64,000 nucleotides of DNA from Corynebacterium afermentans subsp. afermentans. GTDB taxonomy: Bacteria; Actinomycetota; Actinomycetes; Mycobacteriales; Mycobacteriaceae. Shown piece after piece: positions 25,623-33,151 of this stretch; the first letter of the stretch is position 1; every line of letters begins with the position of its first letter. The DNA lies in assembly GCF_030408355.1 (NCBI RefSeq), contig NZ_CP046606.1, positions 558,001-622,000 on the forward strand, in the 5' to 3' direction. A model generated the notes under the pieces. It was given only the letters and a program-made list of their open reading frames with translations, was not told where the DNA came from and made no database searches. The position numbers were made by a program, and so were the translations under genes.

Positions 25623-26918
25623 ATGCGAGCAGCATTCCGAAACACCATCGCCGCAGCAGTTGCCGCCGCCATCGCGGTTTCCGGCGCGAACGTCGCACAC
25701 GCCCAGCAGGAAGTTGAGTTGGCGGAGTTCCGCACCAACACCACCACCCTCGTTGACTCCGATAAAGACGGCCTGCCCGACATCTGGGAAGAAGAAGGCG
25801 TCGTGTTAGCCGACGGCACGGAAATCCCCCTGCCGGACTGGGGTGCGGACCCTAAGCGTCCGGATCTGTTCCTCCAGCTGAACTGGATGGCCTCCGAATA
25901 CGACACCCTCGGCTGCAACACGTCCGCCGCCCGCGAGTGCGCAAACGCCAACCGCACCTCCTACGCCCCGTCGACGCAGAGCCTGGATGATCTCGTGGAC
26001 CTGTTTGAGACCCACGGCATTACCCTGCACATCGACGCCGGCGAGCACTACACCAACATCGCCAACTACACCGAGCGCTTCGGCGGCCAGACGATCGACT
26101 ACCGCGACGTGTACTTCGATCCGAGCCAGCACGAGGCATTCCAGCTCATCGACACCATCAACGAGCTCGGCGAGCGCGCGAACATCTTCCGCCCCGGCGT
26201 ACTCGGTGACCGGATGCGTGCTGGTTCCAACGCCACGGGCCTGTCGCTGGTGGGCGATAACGCCTTCTACATCGCAAACCCCGGCGGGCGCGCGAACGAG
26301 GAGCAGGTGCGCAACTCCATCCTCCACGAGTTCGGACACACCCTGGGGCTGCGCCACTGGGGCGCCGCCAAGTACGTTAAGGACTTCGCCGAAGGCTCCC
26401 CGATGCAGGACGGCTACCACTCGGTGATGAACTACAACCACCAGTTCAACTACTTCAACTACTCCGAGCATGCCTACTTCGCCAACACCCCGCAGGGAAG
26501 GGTGCTTATCCCGGCCGACTGGGACTCCCTGGTGCTCAACAGCCCGCGCATCGGCGCCTACGCCGAATCCATCGGCGCCCGCGCAGACATCGCCGAGGTC
26601 GAGGTCGAAGCAATCGAGCAACCCGAGGAAATCGTCGAGACCACCCAGCCCGAAGCTGTCGAGGTCGCCGAAGACCACCCCATGGTCGCACTCGTCCCGG
26701 CCGAGGAAATCAACGACGAGCCAGGTGAAGTCCCCGCCGAGCAGCCCAAGGCAGAAGCCCAGGCCAAGGTCGAAGACGTCAAGCCCGCCAAGGCCGAAGC
26801 CCCGAAGCAGACCAACAACCAGCCCGACAACCAGATCAACATCGCAGCCATCATCGGCGGCGTCAGCGCAGCCCTGGCAGCCCTCGGCATCGGCGCAGCA
26901 TTCGTCGCAATGCACTAA
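25623..26918 (+). CDS. Secreted, membrane-anchored metzincin-type zinc metalloprotease
   Basis: The 431-residue protein has a signal peptide (cleavage likely after AHA, residue 27), a calcium-loop-like DSDKDGLPDIWE near 45-56, and a zinc site HEFGHTLGLRH at 235-245. That is the full metzincin HExxHxxGxxH, followed by a Met-turn SVMNY near 267-271. After about 310 comes a Glu/Pro/Lys/Ala-rich spacer and a C-terminal membrane helix (INIAAIIGGVSAALAALGIG). It is probably tethered to the outer face of the plasma membrane with the catalytic domain in the wall. AAGGAG precedes ATG 25623. Terminators flank the gene, and it interrupts the usual rshA-bL37 order, so it is probably accessory. Substrate is unknown. 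Confidence 0.85.
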   Translation: MRAAFRNTIAAAVAAAIAVSGANVAHAQQEVELAEFRTNTTTLVDSDKDGLPDIWEEEGVVLADGTEIPLPDWGADPKRPDLFLQLNWMASEYDTLGCNTSAARECANANRTSYAPSTQSLDDLVDLFETHGITLHIDAGEHYTNIANYTERFGGQTIDYRDVYFDPSQHEAFQLIDTINELGERANIFRPGVLGDRMRAGSNATGLSLVGDNAFYIANPGGRANEEQVRNSILHEFGHTLGLRHWGAAKYVKDFAEGSPMQDGYHSVMNYNHQFNYFNYSEHAYFANTPQGRVLIPADWDSLVLNSPRIGAYAESIGARADIAEVEVEAIEQPEEIVETTQPEAVEVAEDHPMVALVPAEEINDEPGEVPAEQPKAEAQAKVEDVKPAKAEAPKQTNNQPDNQINIAAIIGGVSAALAALGIGAAFVAMH

Positions 26919-26954
26919 GACGTAAAGGCTACGGCTGGCCGGTAGGTAAAAGCC

Positions 26955-26997
26955 AAAACGCGGGCCCTTCCCGAAATAGGAAGGGCCCGCGTTTAAC
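26955..26997 (+). terminator. Terminator after the metzincin gene (possibly bidirectional)
   Basis: A 16-bp perfect inverted repeat (26956-26971 with 26979-26994; arm AAACGCGGGCCCTTCC) has a 7-nt loop. A-rich and T-rich flanks mean it can also serve the convergent bL37 gene. Confidence 0.85.
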
Positions 26998-27012
26998 TTC
27001 GTTTACCGCGTT

Positions 27013-27087
27013 TTAAGAGTTGGGGCGCTTACCGCGGTTAGCGCTCTTCTTGCGACGGTCCTTGCGCTTGCGACCACGCTTGCTCAT
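27013..27087 (-). CDS. Ribosomal protein bL37 (24 aa)
   Basis: This tiny, highly basic protein reads MSKRGRKRKDRRKKSANRGK followed by RPNS. It matches the actinobacteria-specific 24-residue protein found at the ribosomal large subunit (bL37, also listed as an AURKAIP1/COX24-domain protein). RBS GGAGGC lies 5 nt before ATG 27087. Its place beside whcE is the same in other corynebacteria. Confidence 0.85.
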   Translation of the reverse strand: MSKRGRKRKDRRKKSANRGKRPNS

Positions 27088-27179
27088 GGGGGCCTCCTTT
27101 GAATATGGGTACCGGTTACAGATGTTCCACTGTATAACCCTGCACTGCTGGCAAGGTAATCCGGCGGAGCTTTATGGCC

Positions 27180-27443
27180 TTATGCCGACAGACGAGCGCG
27201 GTTGCGGGCGCGGGCCTTGTTGCGGCGCTTGAGCGCGCGGCGCTCCTCCTCGGACAGGCCACCCCAGACGCCGGCGTCCTGGCCGGTCTCCAGAGCCCAC
27301 TTCAGGCACTGGGAGGTGACGGGGCAGCGATGGCACACCAGCTTGGCCTGGGCGATCTGGCTCAGGGCCGGGCCGGAGTTACCGACGGGGAAGAACAGTT
27401 CCGGGTCCTCGTCGCGGCAAATTGCTTCGTGGCGCCAATCCAT
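27180..27443 (-). CDS. whcE: WhiB-family Fe-S regulator, WhiB1/WhcE type
   Basis: The 87-residue protein begins MDWRHEAICRDEDPELFFPVG, the WhiB1 pattern, with cysteines in AIC, LVCHRC and SQC, a GVWGG turn and a long basic tail (RRNKARARNRAR). AAAGGAGA precedes ATG 27443. In C. glutamicum WhcE acts positively in oxidative and heat stress and lies by sigH, as here; the mycobacterial counterpart WhiB1 is an NO-responsive 4Fe-4S protein. The cluster-binding cysteines are intact. Confidence 0.9.
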   Translation of the reverse strand: MDWRHEAICRDEDPELFFPVGNSGPALSQIAQAKLVCHRCPVTSQCLKWALETGQDAGVWGGLSEEERRALKRRNKARARNRARLSA

Positions 27444-27897
27444 GATGATGACTCTCCTTTTGGGTCGTGTGTGTTGAAACATGTGTTCAATCCATGTGCA
27501 ATTACGTGCGCACCACAAACACCCGCATTGTGGCGGATGCGTTGCAAACGAAGTTTGATTCCTGGGTACCGGGCGGAGCTTCCCGTTGGATGCGGGACCC
27601 GTCTTCCGGTTTACCGGGCGTTAACCCTGTGGTGGCTTAGGGTTAAGGGCTGTTTAACCAGCCCGTTGTTTTTGCTACCCGGAAATAATGGCATGTTCAC
27701 CTACACCGCGCTAGGGGTGTAAGCCAAATTGTGACAGGAATCATAGAATCTAACCCTGTTTTCGTTGGTTCGGGTTGGGGGCTGGGTGCGTCCGGAGGTC
27801 GTCGATAGGCAATGTGACCTGCACAATCATGATTCCGATGCGAGGTGGGTCACCGTCAAATCGTGCCACACGAATGGGAGCATGGGGCAGCGGGGCC
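27444..27897. promoter_or_regulatory. Divergent intergenic region, whcE and membrane-protein gene
   Basis: This 454-bp gene-free stretch contains the inverted-repeat-like TTGAAACATGTGTTCAA at 27475-27491 about 30 bp upstream of whcE. At 27798-27814 it holds copy B of the 17-mer GTCGTCGATAGGCAATG, also found upstream of secA. No protein-coding evidence was seen. Confidence 0.4.
27798..27814. repeat. Copy B of 17-mer GTCGTCGATAGGCAATG
   Basis: It is an exact match to 16456-16472. It lies 98 bp upstream of the start of the membrane-protein gene at 27912. Confidence 0.45.
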
Positions 27898-27903
27898 TAG
27901 ACT
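27898..27903 (+). promoter_or_regulatory. -10 hexamer TAGACT, leaderless membrane-protein mRNA
   Basis: TAGACT stands 8 nt before GTG 27912 with no RBS. It is the same hexamer as at 4361. Confidence 0.5.
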
Positions 27904-27911
27904 GCTTTGTT

Positions 27912-28388
27912 GTGGAAACCAACAAAAAACCCGCCCAAAGTAGGTCCGAAGTTGCGCTAGGAACCGTGCCCGCAGTGATGCGGTTCAGCGCGGTGGTGGT
28001 GCTTGTGCAGTGCGCCGCGATGTTTATTTACGCGGCCTCGCTAATCGTCTCACAGTTCACTGAGCACACCTCGACGTTGGAGTCGCAGTCCCCGGCAGCG
28101 AACTACGTCAACATCGGCACCGCGACGTTTCTCGTGATCATTTTCGGCTACATCGCCTACGCCGCGGTGAGCACATTGAAGGGCAACCCGCGCGCCACCG
28201 GCGCGATCGTGCTGGTGGAAGCGATCTTGGCGGGCGTGGCGGTATACATGTTCCGTGGCGGTGTGCCGCTGTTGGGAGCCGCGACGCTGGCCTCAGCCGT
28301 GCTCGCACTTATCGGTATCTTCCACCCGGCTACGCGCGAGTACAACGAGGCGCGCTACGCGCAACGCAAAGCGCGGCGCTCACAGTAA
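27912..28388 (+). CDS. Four-helix membrane protein, unknown function
   Basis: The 158-residue protein has four predicted membrane helices: about 22-45 (FSAVVVLVQCAAMFIYAASL), 62-82, 94-112 and 117-135. The C-terminus is basic (RYAQRKARRSQ). It is placed between whcE and the Rv3212-like gene, where mycobacteria have a similar small membrane protein. GTG 27912 is set by the leaderless -10 and by the lack of hydrophilic conservation upstream. No functional motif was recognised. Confidence 0.7.
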   Translation: METNKKPAQSRSEVALGTVPAVMRFSAVVVLVQCAAMFIYAASLIVSQFTEHTSTLESQSPAANYVNIGTATFLVIIFGYIAYAAVSTLKGNPRATGAIVLVEAILAGVAVYMFRGGVPLLGAATLASAVLALIGIFHPATREYNEARYAQRKARRSQ

Positions 28389-28421
28389 AGCGCCGCGCCC
28401 AAAGGTGGTAGTGCCGATGCG

Positions 28422-29633
28422 TTAGGTGTTGGCCTTCATCACAACGACTTCGTCGCCGCGCTTTTCTACGACGGTGGCGCCGGCAGAGGAGATGTGCACC
28501 GGGCCGGAGTAGCCGCCGCGGTCGACCGGGATGATCTTGTCCACGGCGTTTTTGTCCCAATCCACTACGGCAATGCCGTTGTCGGAGGCGTATAGCAGCT
28601 TCTCGCCGGCAGAGAAACCCGTGCCCAGCGCGCCCTGGAAAACGCCCGTGACTGCGAGCGCTGCTGGCTCCATAAGTAGCAGGGAGTTGTTCTCCCAGTA
28701 CGTCATGTGGTGCGGCAAGTCAGCCACAGGCAGGTTCTTCACAATGCTGTCCGGGCCGAGCTCGGGGCTATCCATCTGCGGCACCGACGAGGAGCTGATG
28801 TTGGTGCCCTCCGTGTTGTAGCCGCGCACCTCGGAAGTAGTCGGATCATAGACCGCGGCCGCGTCCTGGGAGATAGACACCAGGTACGCGTCCGGGCTGA
28901 TTTCCGCGTCGGCGAGAACCTCGGGCTTGCGCGAATCTTCCGGCGTAGCCTCCTGCAGGCGCAAAAACGCGCCGTCGTCGCAAATTTCGGTGACGGCAAC
29001 GAGTTCCGTGCGAGTCAGTGCAGATGTGATGGTGCACTCGTTGGGCTGCATGTCCGGCTCTTGCTTCGCCTCCACGTGCCCGTACTCCACGGTGCGCACT
29101 AGATCGGATCGCCACACCTCGGCGCGCTCGGAGCTGGCGTAGCCCACACGGTCATTTGAGGCCAAACGCACCACCTTGTCCGGCGCGATGGCCGAGCGTG
29201 TGCCGGCGTACTTGCCGGTCTTCGCGTCGATGGCCACCACGTCGCCGCAGCCCGCGTTGTCGCGGTAGGTTGCCACAACCTTGCCCCAGGCATGGTCCAC
29301 CAGGCACAGGTCGTTGGGCCGCTCGTACGTCCACACGGTTTCACCCTCCGGCGTGGTGGCGGAGAGGGTGTTGTCGTTGTAGGTGATCACCATGCCGCTG
29401 GCCACCAACGGCTGGTCGCGGCCAGATGTATCCGGCAGGGAAAACCCCTCGCTGAACGACTTCGGCACCACGGCGAGCTGGCCGTAGTCCTCCTGCTCTT
29501 CTTCGGCAGCAACCAAGTGTGCGTCGCGCGCGGGGGCGGTGAGAAAGGCAGTGCCCAAAAGCAGCGCTGAGACACCTGCGATCACTCCGGTAGCGATCAA
29601 ATCGCCGCGGGTGCGACGCAGAGGAGAATTCAT
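28422..29633 (-). CDS. Rv3212-like single-pass membrane protein with beta-propeller-like domain
   Basis: The 403-residue protein has one N-terminal membrane helix (IATGVIAGVSALLLGTAFL) and a large extracytoplasmic region. That region has repeated strands resembling PQQ/WD-type propeller blades (ATTPEGETVWTYE, AIDAKTGKYAGTR, GIAVVDWDKNAVDKIIPVD). It follows rhlE with an ATGA overlap, exactly as Rv3212 follows rhlE. Function is unknown; an envelope scaffold or sensor is a guess from the fold. Confidence 0.75.
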   Translation of the reverse strand: MNSPLRRTRGDLIATGVIAGVSALLLGTAFLTAPARDAHLVAAEEEQEDYGQLAVVPKSFSEGFSLPDTSGRDQPLVASGMVITYNDNTLSATTPEGETVWTYERPNDLCLVDHAWGKVVATYRDNAGCGDVVAIDAKTGKYAGTRSAIAPDKVVRLASNDRVGYASSERAEVWRSDLVRTVEYGHVEAKQEPDMQPNECTITSALTRTELVAVTEICDDGAFLRLQEATPEDSRKPEVLADAEISPDAYLVSISQDAAAVYDPTTSEVRGYNTEGTNISSSSVPQMDSPELGPDSIVKNLPVADLPHHMTYWENNSLLLMEPAALAVTGVFQGALGTGFSAGEKLLYASDNGIAVVDWDKNAVDKIIPVDRGGYSGPVHISSAGATVVEKRGDEVVVMKANT

Positions 29634-30955
29634 CGCCGGTTCCTTCCTGAGGCTCGTGCTGGGCGTGCTCCGAGCACTTTACGCGGGCGTCCCACTCGTG
29701 CAGTAGCCGAGTCCGGGATATCCAGCGCCTCGTGCAGCTCCGGGGAGGTGGAAAACCACTCGGGCAGCTCGCGGGCATCTAGCGAAAGCTCGTCGTTAAT
29801 CGCCTGCCACTTGCGCACCTCGTCGTAACCCACCAACGTCACGGCCGTGCCCTTCTTGCCAGCGCGGCCGGTGCGGCCGATGCGGTGCACGTATGTCATT
29901 GGGTCATCCGGCGTTTGGAAGTTGATCACGTGGGTGACGTCTTCAACGTCAATGCCGCGGGCGGCGACGTCGGTAGCGACGAGAATGTCGGCCGAACTGC
30001 GGCGAAACGCATCGAGCGCCGCTTCACGCGCACGCTGGCCAAGATCACCGTGGACCGCCGCCACAGTAAAGCCGCGCTGCGCGAGATCCTCCGCCAACTG
30101 AGCGGCGGAGCGCTTCGTGCGGGCGAAAATGATGGTGCGGCCGCGGCCGCGGGCCTGAAGGATGCGCGCGACCACCTCGGGCTTGTCCATGCGGTGGGAC
30201 TTCAGGGCGACCTGGCGGGTGGTGTCGTGGGTTCGCGGCGCGTCGGCGGACTCGGCGCGGATGTGCACCGGCTTGTTCATCTTCGCCCGCGCAAGCGTCA
30301 AAATCGGGCCCGGCATGGTGGCGGAAAACAGCATCGTCTGCGCGTCATCGCGCACCGCCGCCCAGAGCGTTTCGATGTCGGGCAGAAAGCCCATGTCCAG
30401 CATCTCGTCAGCCTCGTCGAGCACCAGAATCGCCACAGTAGAAAGGGTGAGATCCCCGCGCTCGTGCAGATCAATCAGGCGCCCGGGCGTGCCGACGACA
30501 ACGTCCACGCCCGCTTCCAGCGCCGCAATCTGGTCCTCGTAGGGTCGGCCGCCGTAGATAGTGGTCACGCGCACCGGCGTCTGGGAGGCAGCGAAGGTGA
30601 GGTCGTCGCCCACTTGCACGGCAAGCTCGCGGGTGGGCACCAGCACCAGCGCGCGTGGGGTGCCGTCGAGCTCGTCGATGTCCGCGTCGTCAAAAACACG
30701 GTCTAAAAGCGGCACGCCGAAGCCGAAAGTCTTGCCCATGCCGGTGCGGGCCTGGCCGATGATGTCCCGGCCTGCAAGTGCGCGGGGCAGCGTCAACTCC
30801 TGGATGGAGAAGGGGCGAGTAATGCCGCGCTGCGCCAGCGCATCGGTGATTTCGGCGGCGACACCCAGCTGAACAAAAGTCGGCGGCTGCGATTTCTCGC
30901 CGGCCGGGGCGCCAGTTGAGGCGCGGTTGCGTTCACTCTCAGCTGAATAGGGCAC
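29630..30955 (-). CDS. rhlE: DEAD-box RNA helicase RhlE-like
   Basis: The 441-residue protein has all helicase motifs: Q motif region (ITRPFSIQELTLP), ARTGMGKT (motif I), PTRELAVQV, TPGRLID, DEAD in VLDEADEML (II), SAT (III), IIFARTKRSA, ATDVAARGIDV (V) and HRIGRTGRAG (VI). It unwinds short RNA duplexes and supports ribosome assembly or mRNA turnover. GTG 30955 is 6 nt from a TAAGAT hexamer, so the mRNA may be leaderless. Confidence 0.92.
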   Translation of the reverse strand: MPYSAESERNRASTGAPAGEKSQPPTFVQLGVAAEITDALAQRGITRPFSIQELTLPRALAGRDIIGQARTGMGKTFGFGVPLLDRVFDDADIDELDGTPRALVLVPTRELAVQVGDDLTFAASQTPVRVTTIYGGRPYEDQIAALEAGVDVVVGTPGRLIDLHERGDLTLSTVAILVLDEADEMLDMGFLPDIETLWAAVRDDAQTMLFSATMPGPILTLARAKMNKPVHIRAESADAPRTHDTTRQVALKSHRMDKPEVVARILQARGRGRTIIFARTKRSAAQLAEDLAQRGFTVAAVHGDLGQRAREAALDAFRRSSADILVATDVAARGIDVEDVTHVINFQTPDDPMTYVHRIGRTGRAGKKGTAVTLVGYDEVRKWQAINDELSLDARELPEWFSTSPELHEALDIPDSATARVGRPRKVLGARPARASGRNRR

Positions 30956-30961
30956 GCGTTC

Positions 30962-30967
30962 ATCTTA
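30962..30967 (-). promoter_or_regulatory. -10 hexamer TAAGAT for rhlE
   Basis: On the minus strand TAAGAT is 6 nt before GTG 30955. It lies back to back with the plus-strand -10 at 30980 within a 36-bp intergenic gap. Confidence 0.45.
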
Positions 30968-30979
30968 GCTACAGGCCGT

Positions 30980-30985
30980 TACAAT
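30980..30985 (+). promoter_or_regulatory. -10 hexamer TACAAT for the DUF3107 gene
   Basis: TACAAT is 6 nt before ATG 30992, with no RBS. The hexamer is the same as at 24140 and 44374. Confidence 0.5.
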
Positions 30986-30991
30986 GGCGCC

Positions 30992-31216
30992 ATGGATATC
31001 AAGATCGGTCTTGCAGACAGCCCCCGCGAACTGACGATCAAGCTGCCGGAGGGGCAGGACGACATCATCGCCACCGTCGAGCAGGCCGTTGACAGCGGCC
31101 AGGCCACCTTGAAGGTGGAGGACGACAAGGGTCGGGTTTACCTCATCCGCACCGACCGCATCGTGTACGTGGAGCAGGGTACTGCCGCAGCCCGATCCGT
31201 CGGGTTCATGCGCTAA
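30992..31216 (+). CDS. DUF3107 family protein
   Basis: The 74-residue protein begins MDIKIGLADSPRELTI and ends DRIVYVEQG plus a short tail. That is the DUF3107 pattern, an actinobacterial family corresponding to the TB9.4 antigen locus between rhlE and the DUF3152 gene in mycobacteria. It is predicted to be a small alpha-beta protein. No function is known. Confidence 0.85.
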   Translation: MDIKIGLADSPRELTIKLPEGQDDIIATVEQAVDSGQATLKVEDDKGRVYLIRTDRIVYVEQGTAAARSVGFMR

Positions 31217-31227
31217 ATTACGCATTT

Positions 31228-32409
31228 ATGGCACAACGGCACGGCGCACATGAGCGGGACGTCCGCCGCGGCGACTCCATCGAGGGTGGCCGCGGAGCGC
31301 ACCGCCGCCCCAGCGACGGCGAGTTCGGCGCCCGTGACACCGACGACGATGATTTCGGCGACTGGTTTGATAGCTGGGAACTCGAATCTGAGAGCGCTGA
31401 TCCTGCTCACACGCCCCGCCGTTCTGGGAAACGCTCGCAAAAGCGCGGCAAGCTTTTCGACGCCTCACGGCGGCCCACGTCCCGCGCCGCGCACGCCGAA
31501 GCAGGCGATAGCAAGCTCGTTGCGTTTGCGCAGGAGTACGGCTGGCGTGCCTACGCCATCCCCGTGCTGGCCGTGATCACCGTTTTTGTGCTGATCAACA
31601 TGTTTCAAAACCCGGAGGACCTCGCGGTGGGGGCTACCGGTTCTCCCGCTGAGTTGGAAGATTCCGCAGCCGCCTCGCCCGCGCCGGGCGAGGAAGACCC
31701 GGAGGGCGGCGCGAAGCCGTTGGAACCGGCGAAGATCGCGGAAGGGGAGTTTGATCCCCACGATCTGCCGCCGGGTGGGCCGTACACCACTACCGGTGCT
31801 GGCACTTACCGCGAGGTGGGCGCACCGGGCATGAGCGTCGGCGAGGGCACCGAAATCGTGGTGCGCTTCGCAGTGGAGGTCGAGGACGGTATCGACACCT
31901 CCGGCTACGGCGGGGATGATGCGTTTGCGCACATGGTCGACGCGACGCTGAGCGATCCACGCGGTTGGACCAACGACCCGCGTTTCCGCTTCGAACACGT
32001 CAGTGTCAACGATAATCCGTCGCTGAAGATCCGTCTGACCTCGCTGGAGACGACCGCGGAGCTGTGCGGTGTGCAGATCGGCACCGAAACCAGCTGCCGC
32101 ACCCGCATCACCGGCGAGGATACGGTGTTGCTGAACGAGTCGCGCTGGGTGCGCGGCGCCGTGCCGTTCCAGGGCGATCTGGGCAGCTACCGCCAGTACC
32201 TGATCAACCACGAGGTGGGCCACGCCGTGGGCTTTGCGGAGCACGTCCCGTGCCCGGAGCCGAACGCGCTGGCGCCGATCATGATGCAGCAGACCCTGAG
32301 CCTGAACAATGCGCAGCTGCATGAGATGAGCCCGGAAGACAACTACCCGGACAACCCGGACACGTGCCGGCCGAACCCGTGGCCCTACCCGCGTCCAGCG
32401 GTGCTGTAG
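31228..32409 (+). CDS. DUF3152 membrane-anchored putative metalloprotease
   Basis: The 393-residue protein has a cytoplasmic, highly charged N-terminus, one membrane helix near residues 108-128 (AIPVLAVITVFVLINMF), a Pro/Glu/Ala-rich linker, and an extracytoplasmic DUF3152 domain. That domain has a gluzincin-like HEVGHAVGFAEH near 330-341, followed by PCPEP and MMQQTLSL. The HExxHxxGxxxH pattern suggests a zinc peptidase acting in the cell wall. The gene begins 12 nt after DUF3107. In this window it is the second predicted wall-facing metalloprotease besides the one at 25623. Confidence 0.85.
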   Translation: MAQRHGAHERDVRRGDSIEGGRGAHRRPSDGEFGARDTDDDDFGDWFDSWELESESADPAHTPRRSGKRSQKRGKLFDASRRPTSRAAHAEAGDSKLVAFAQEYGWRAYAIPVLAVITVFVLINMFQNPEDLAVGATGSPAELEDSAAASPAPGEEDPEGGAKPLEPAKIAEGEFDPHDLPPGGPYTTTGAGTYREVGAPGMSVGEGTEIVVRFAVEVEDGIDTSGYGGDDAFAHMVDATLSDPRGWTNDPRFRFEHVSVNDNPSLKIRLTSLETTAELCGVQIGTETSCRTRITGEDTVLLNESRWVRGAVPFQGDLGSYRQYLINHEVGHAVGFAEHVPCPEPNALAPIMMQQTLSLNNAQLHEMSPEDNYPDNPDTCRPNPWPYPRPAVL

Positions 32410-32419
32410 GAGGCAGGCG

Positions 32420-33151
32420 GTGGCGCAGCGCACAGCACAGCACATCCCCGGGCATGTTTTGTCGGCGTTCCAGCTCGACGGCCGGGCAGGCATACCTGTA
32501 GGTCCGGAGTGGGACAACGGTGTCCGTTTCGGCCGGGTCGTGGTCTCCGAGGCGAGCGACACGGCCGCTTGGTCCGGCAAGGCCCGCGATCATGCCGGCG
32601 AGTTCGGCGCAGGCATCGCGGTGTCCCGCCCGGTGCGCGCCACCGACGGCCGCCTGGTCGTCGGCGGTTTCAAAGCCAGCGAGTTCGTTGAGGGGCGGGT
32701 GCTCGCGCGTATCGACGAAGCCGTGTCCGCCGCCCTGCGTTACGACGAGGCGATGGCCGGCGTCGACGCGCCGACGGCGGATCGCGGCGACGCCTTCGCG
32801 ACAGCAGAGCGAGCGGTGTGGCGCGACTACATCCCGCAGCCGGGCGACGTTGTGGCGCACATGGACTTTGCGTCCTGTCTGCTCTTTTCTGGGGATACGG
32901 TGCCGACGTTGACGGACCTTGTGCCGTCTTCAAGCAAGCGCCCCCGCGGTTTTACCGCGGCGCTGGTGATTGTGGACGGACTGTTGGCTCAGGCCTGCAA
33001 TGTGGCAGTGCTCGACAGGTGGGCGCACGTGCCCGGTCTGCGGGAGCTCGCAGGCTATGCGCTGGAGTACCGCGTGGCCTGCGCGAGAGCTGCAGGCTCG
33101 GACATACGTTCGATGGCTGAGGGGATTGATCAGGCGCTCGTGTCGGAGTGA
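32420..33151 (+). CDS. TIGR02569 family protein
   Basis: The 243-residue protein is of the actinobacterial TIGR02569 family. Recognisable blocks are GRVVVSEASDTAAWSGKARD, RPVRATDGRLVVGGFKASEF, VVAHMDFASCLLFSG and VLDRWAHVPGLREL. AGGAGGC precedes GTG 32420. It lies just upstream of adnA, as its mycobacterial counterpart does near Rv3202c. The architecture recalls aminoglycoside-phosphotransferase-like folds (HMDF, ALVIVD, DRW), but catalysis is unproved. Confidence 0.75.
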   Translation: MAQRTAQHIPGHVLSAFQLDGRAGIPVGPEWDNGVRFGRVVVSEASDTAAWSGKARDHAGEFGAGIAVSRPVRATDGRLVVGGFKASEFVEGRVLARIDEAVSAALRYDEAMAGVDAPTADRGDAFATAERAVWRDYIPQPGDVVAHMDFASCLLFSGDTVPTLTDLVPSSSKRPRGFTAALVIVDGLLAQACNVAVLDRWAHVPGLRELAGYALEYRVACARAAGSDIRSMAEGIDQALVSE

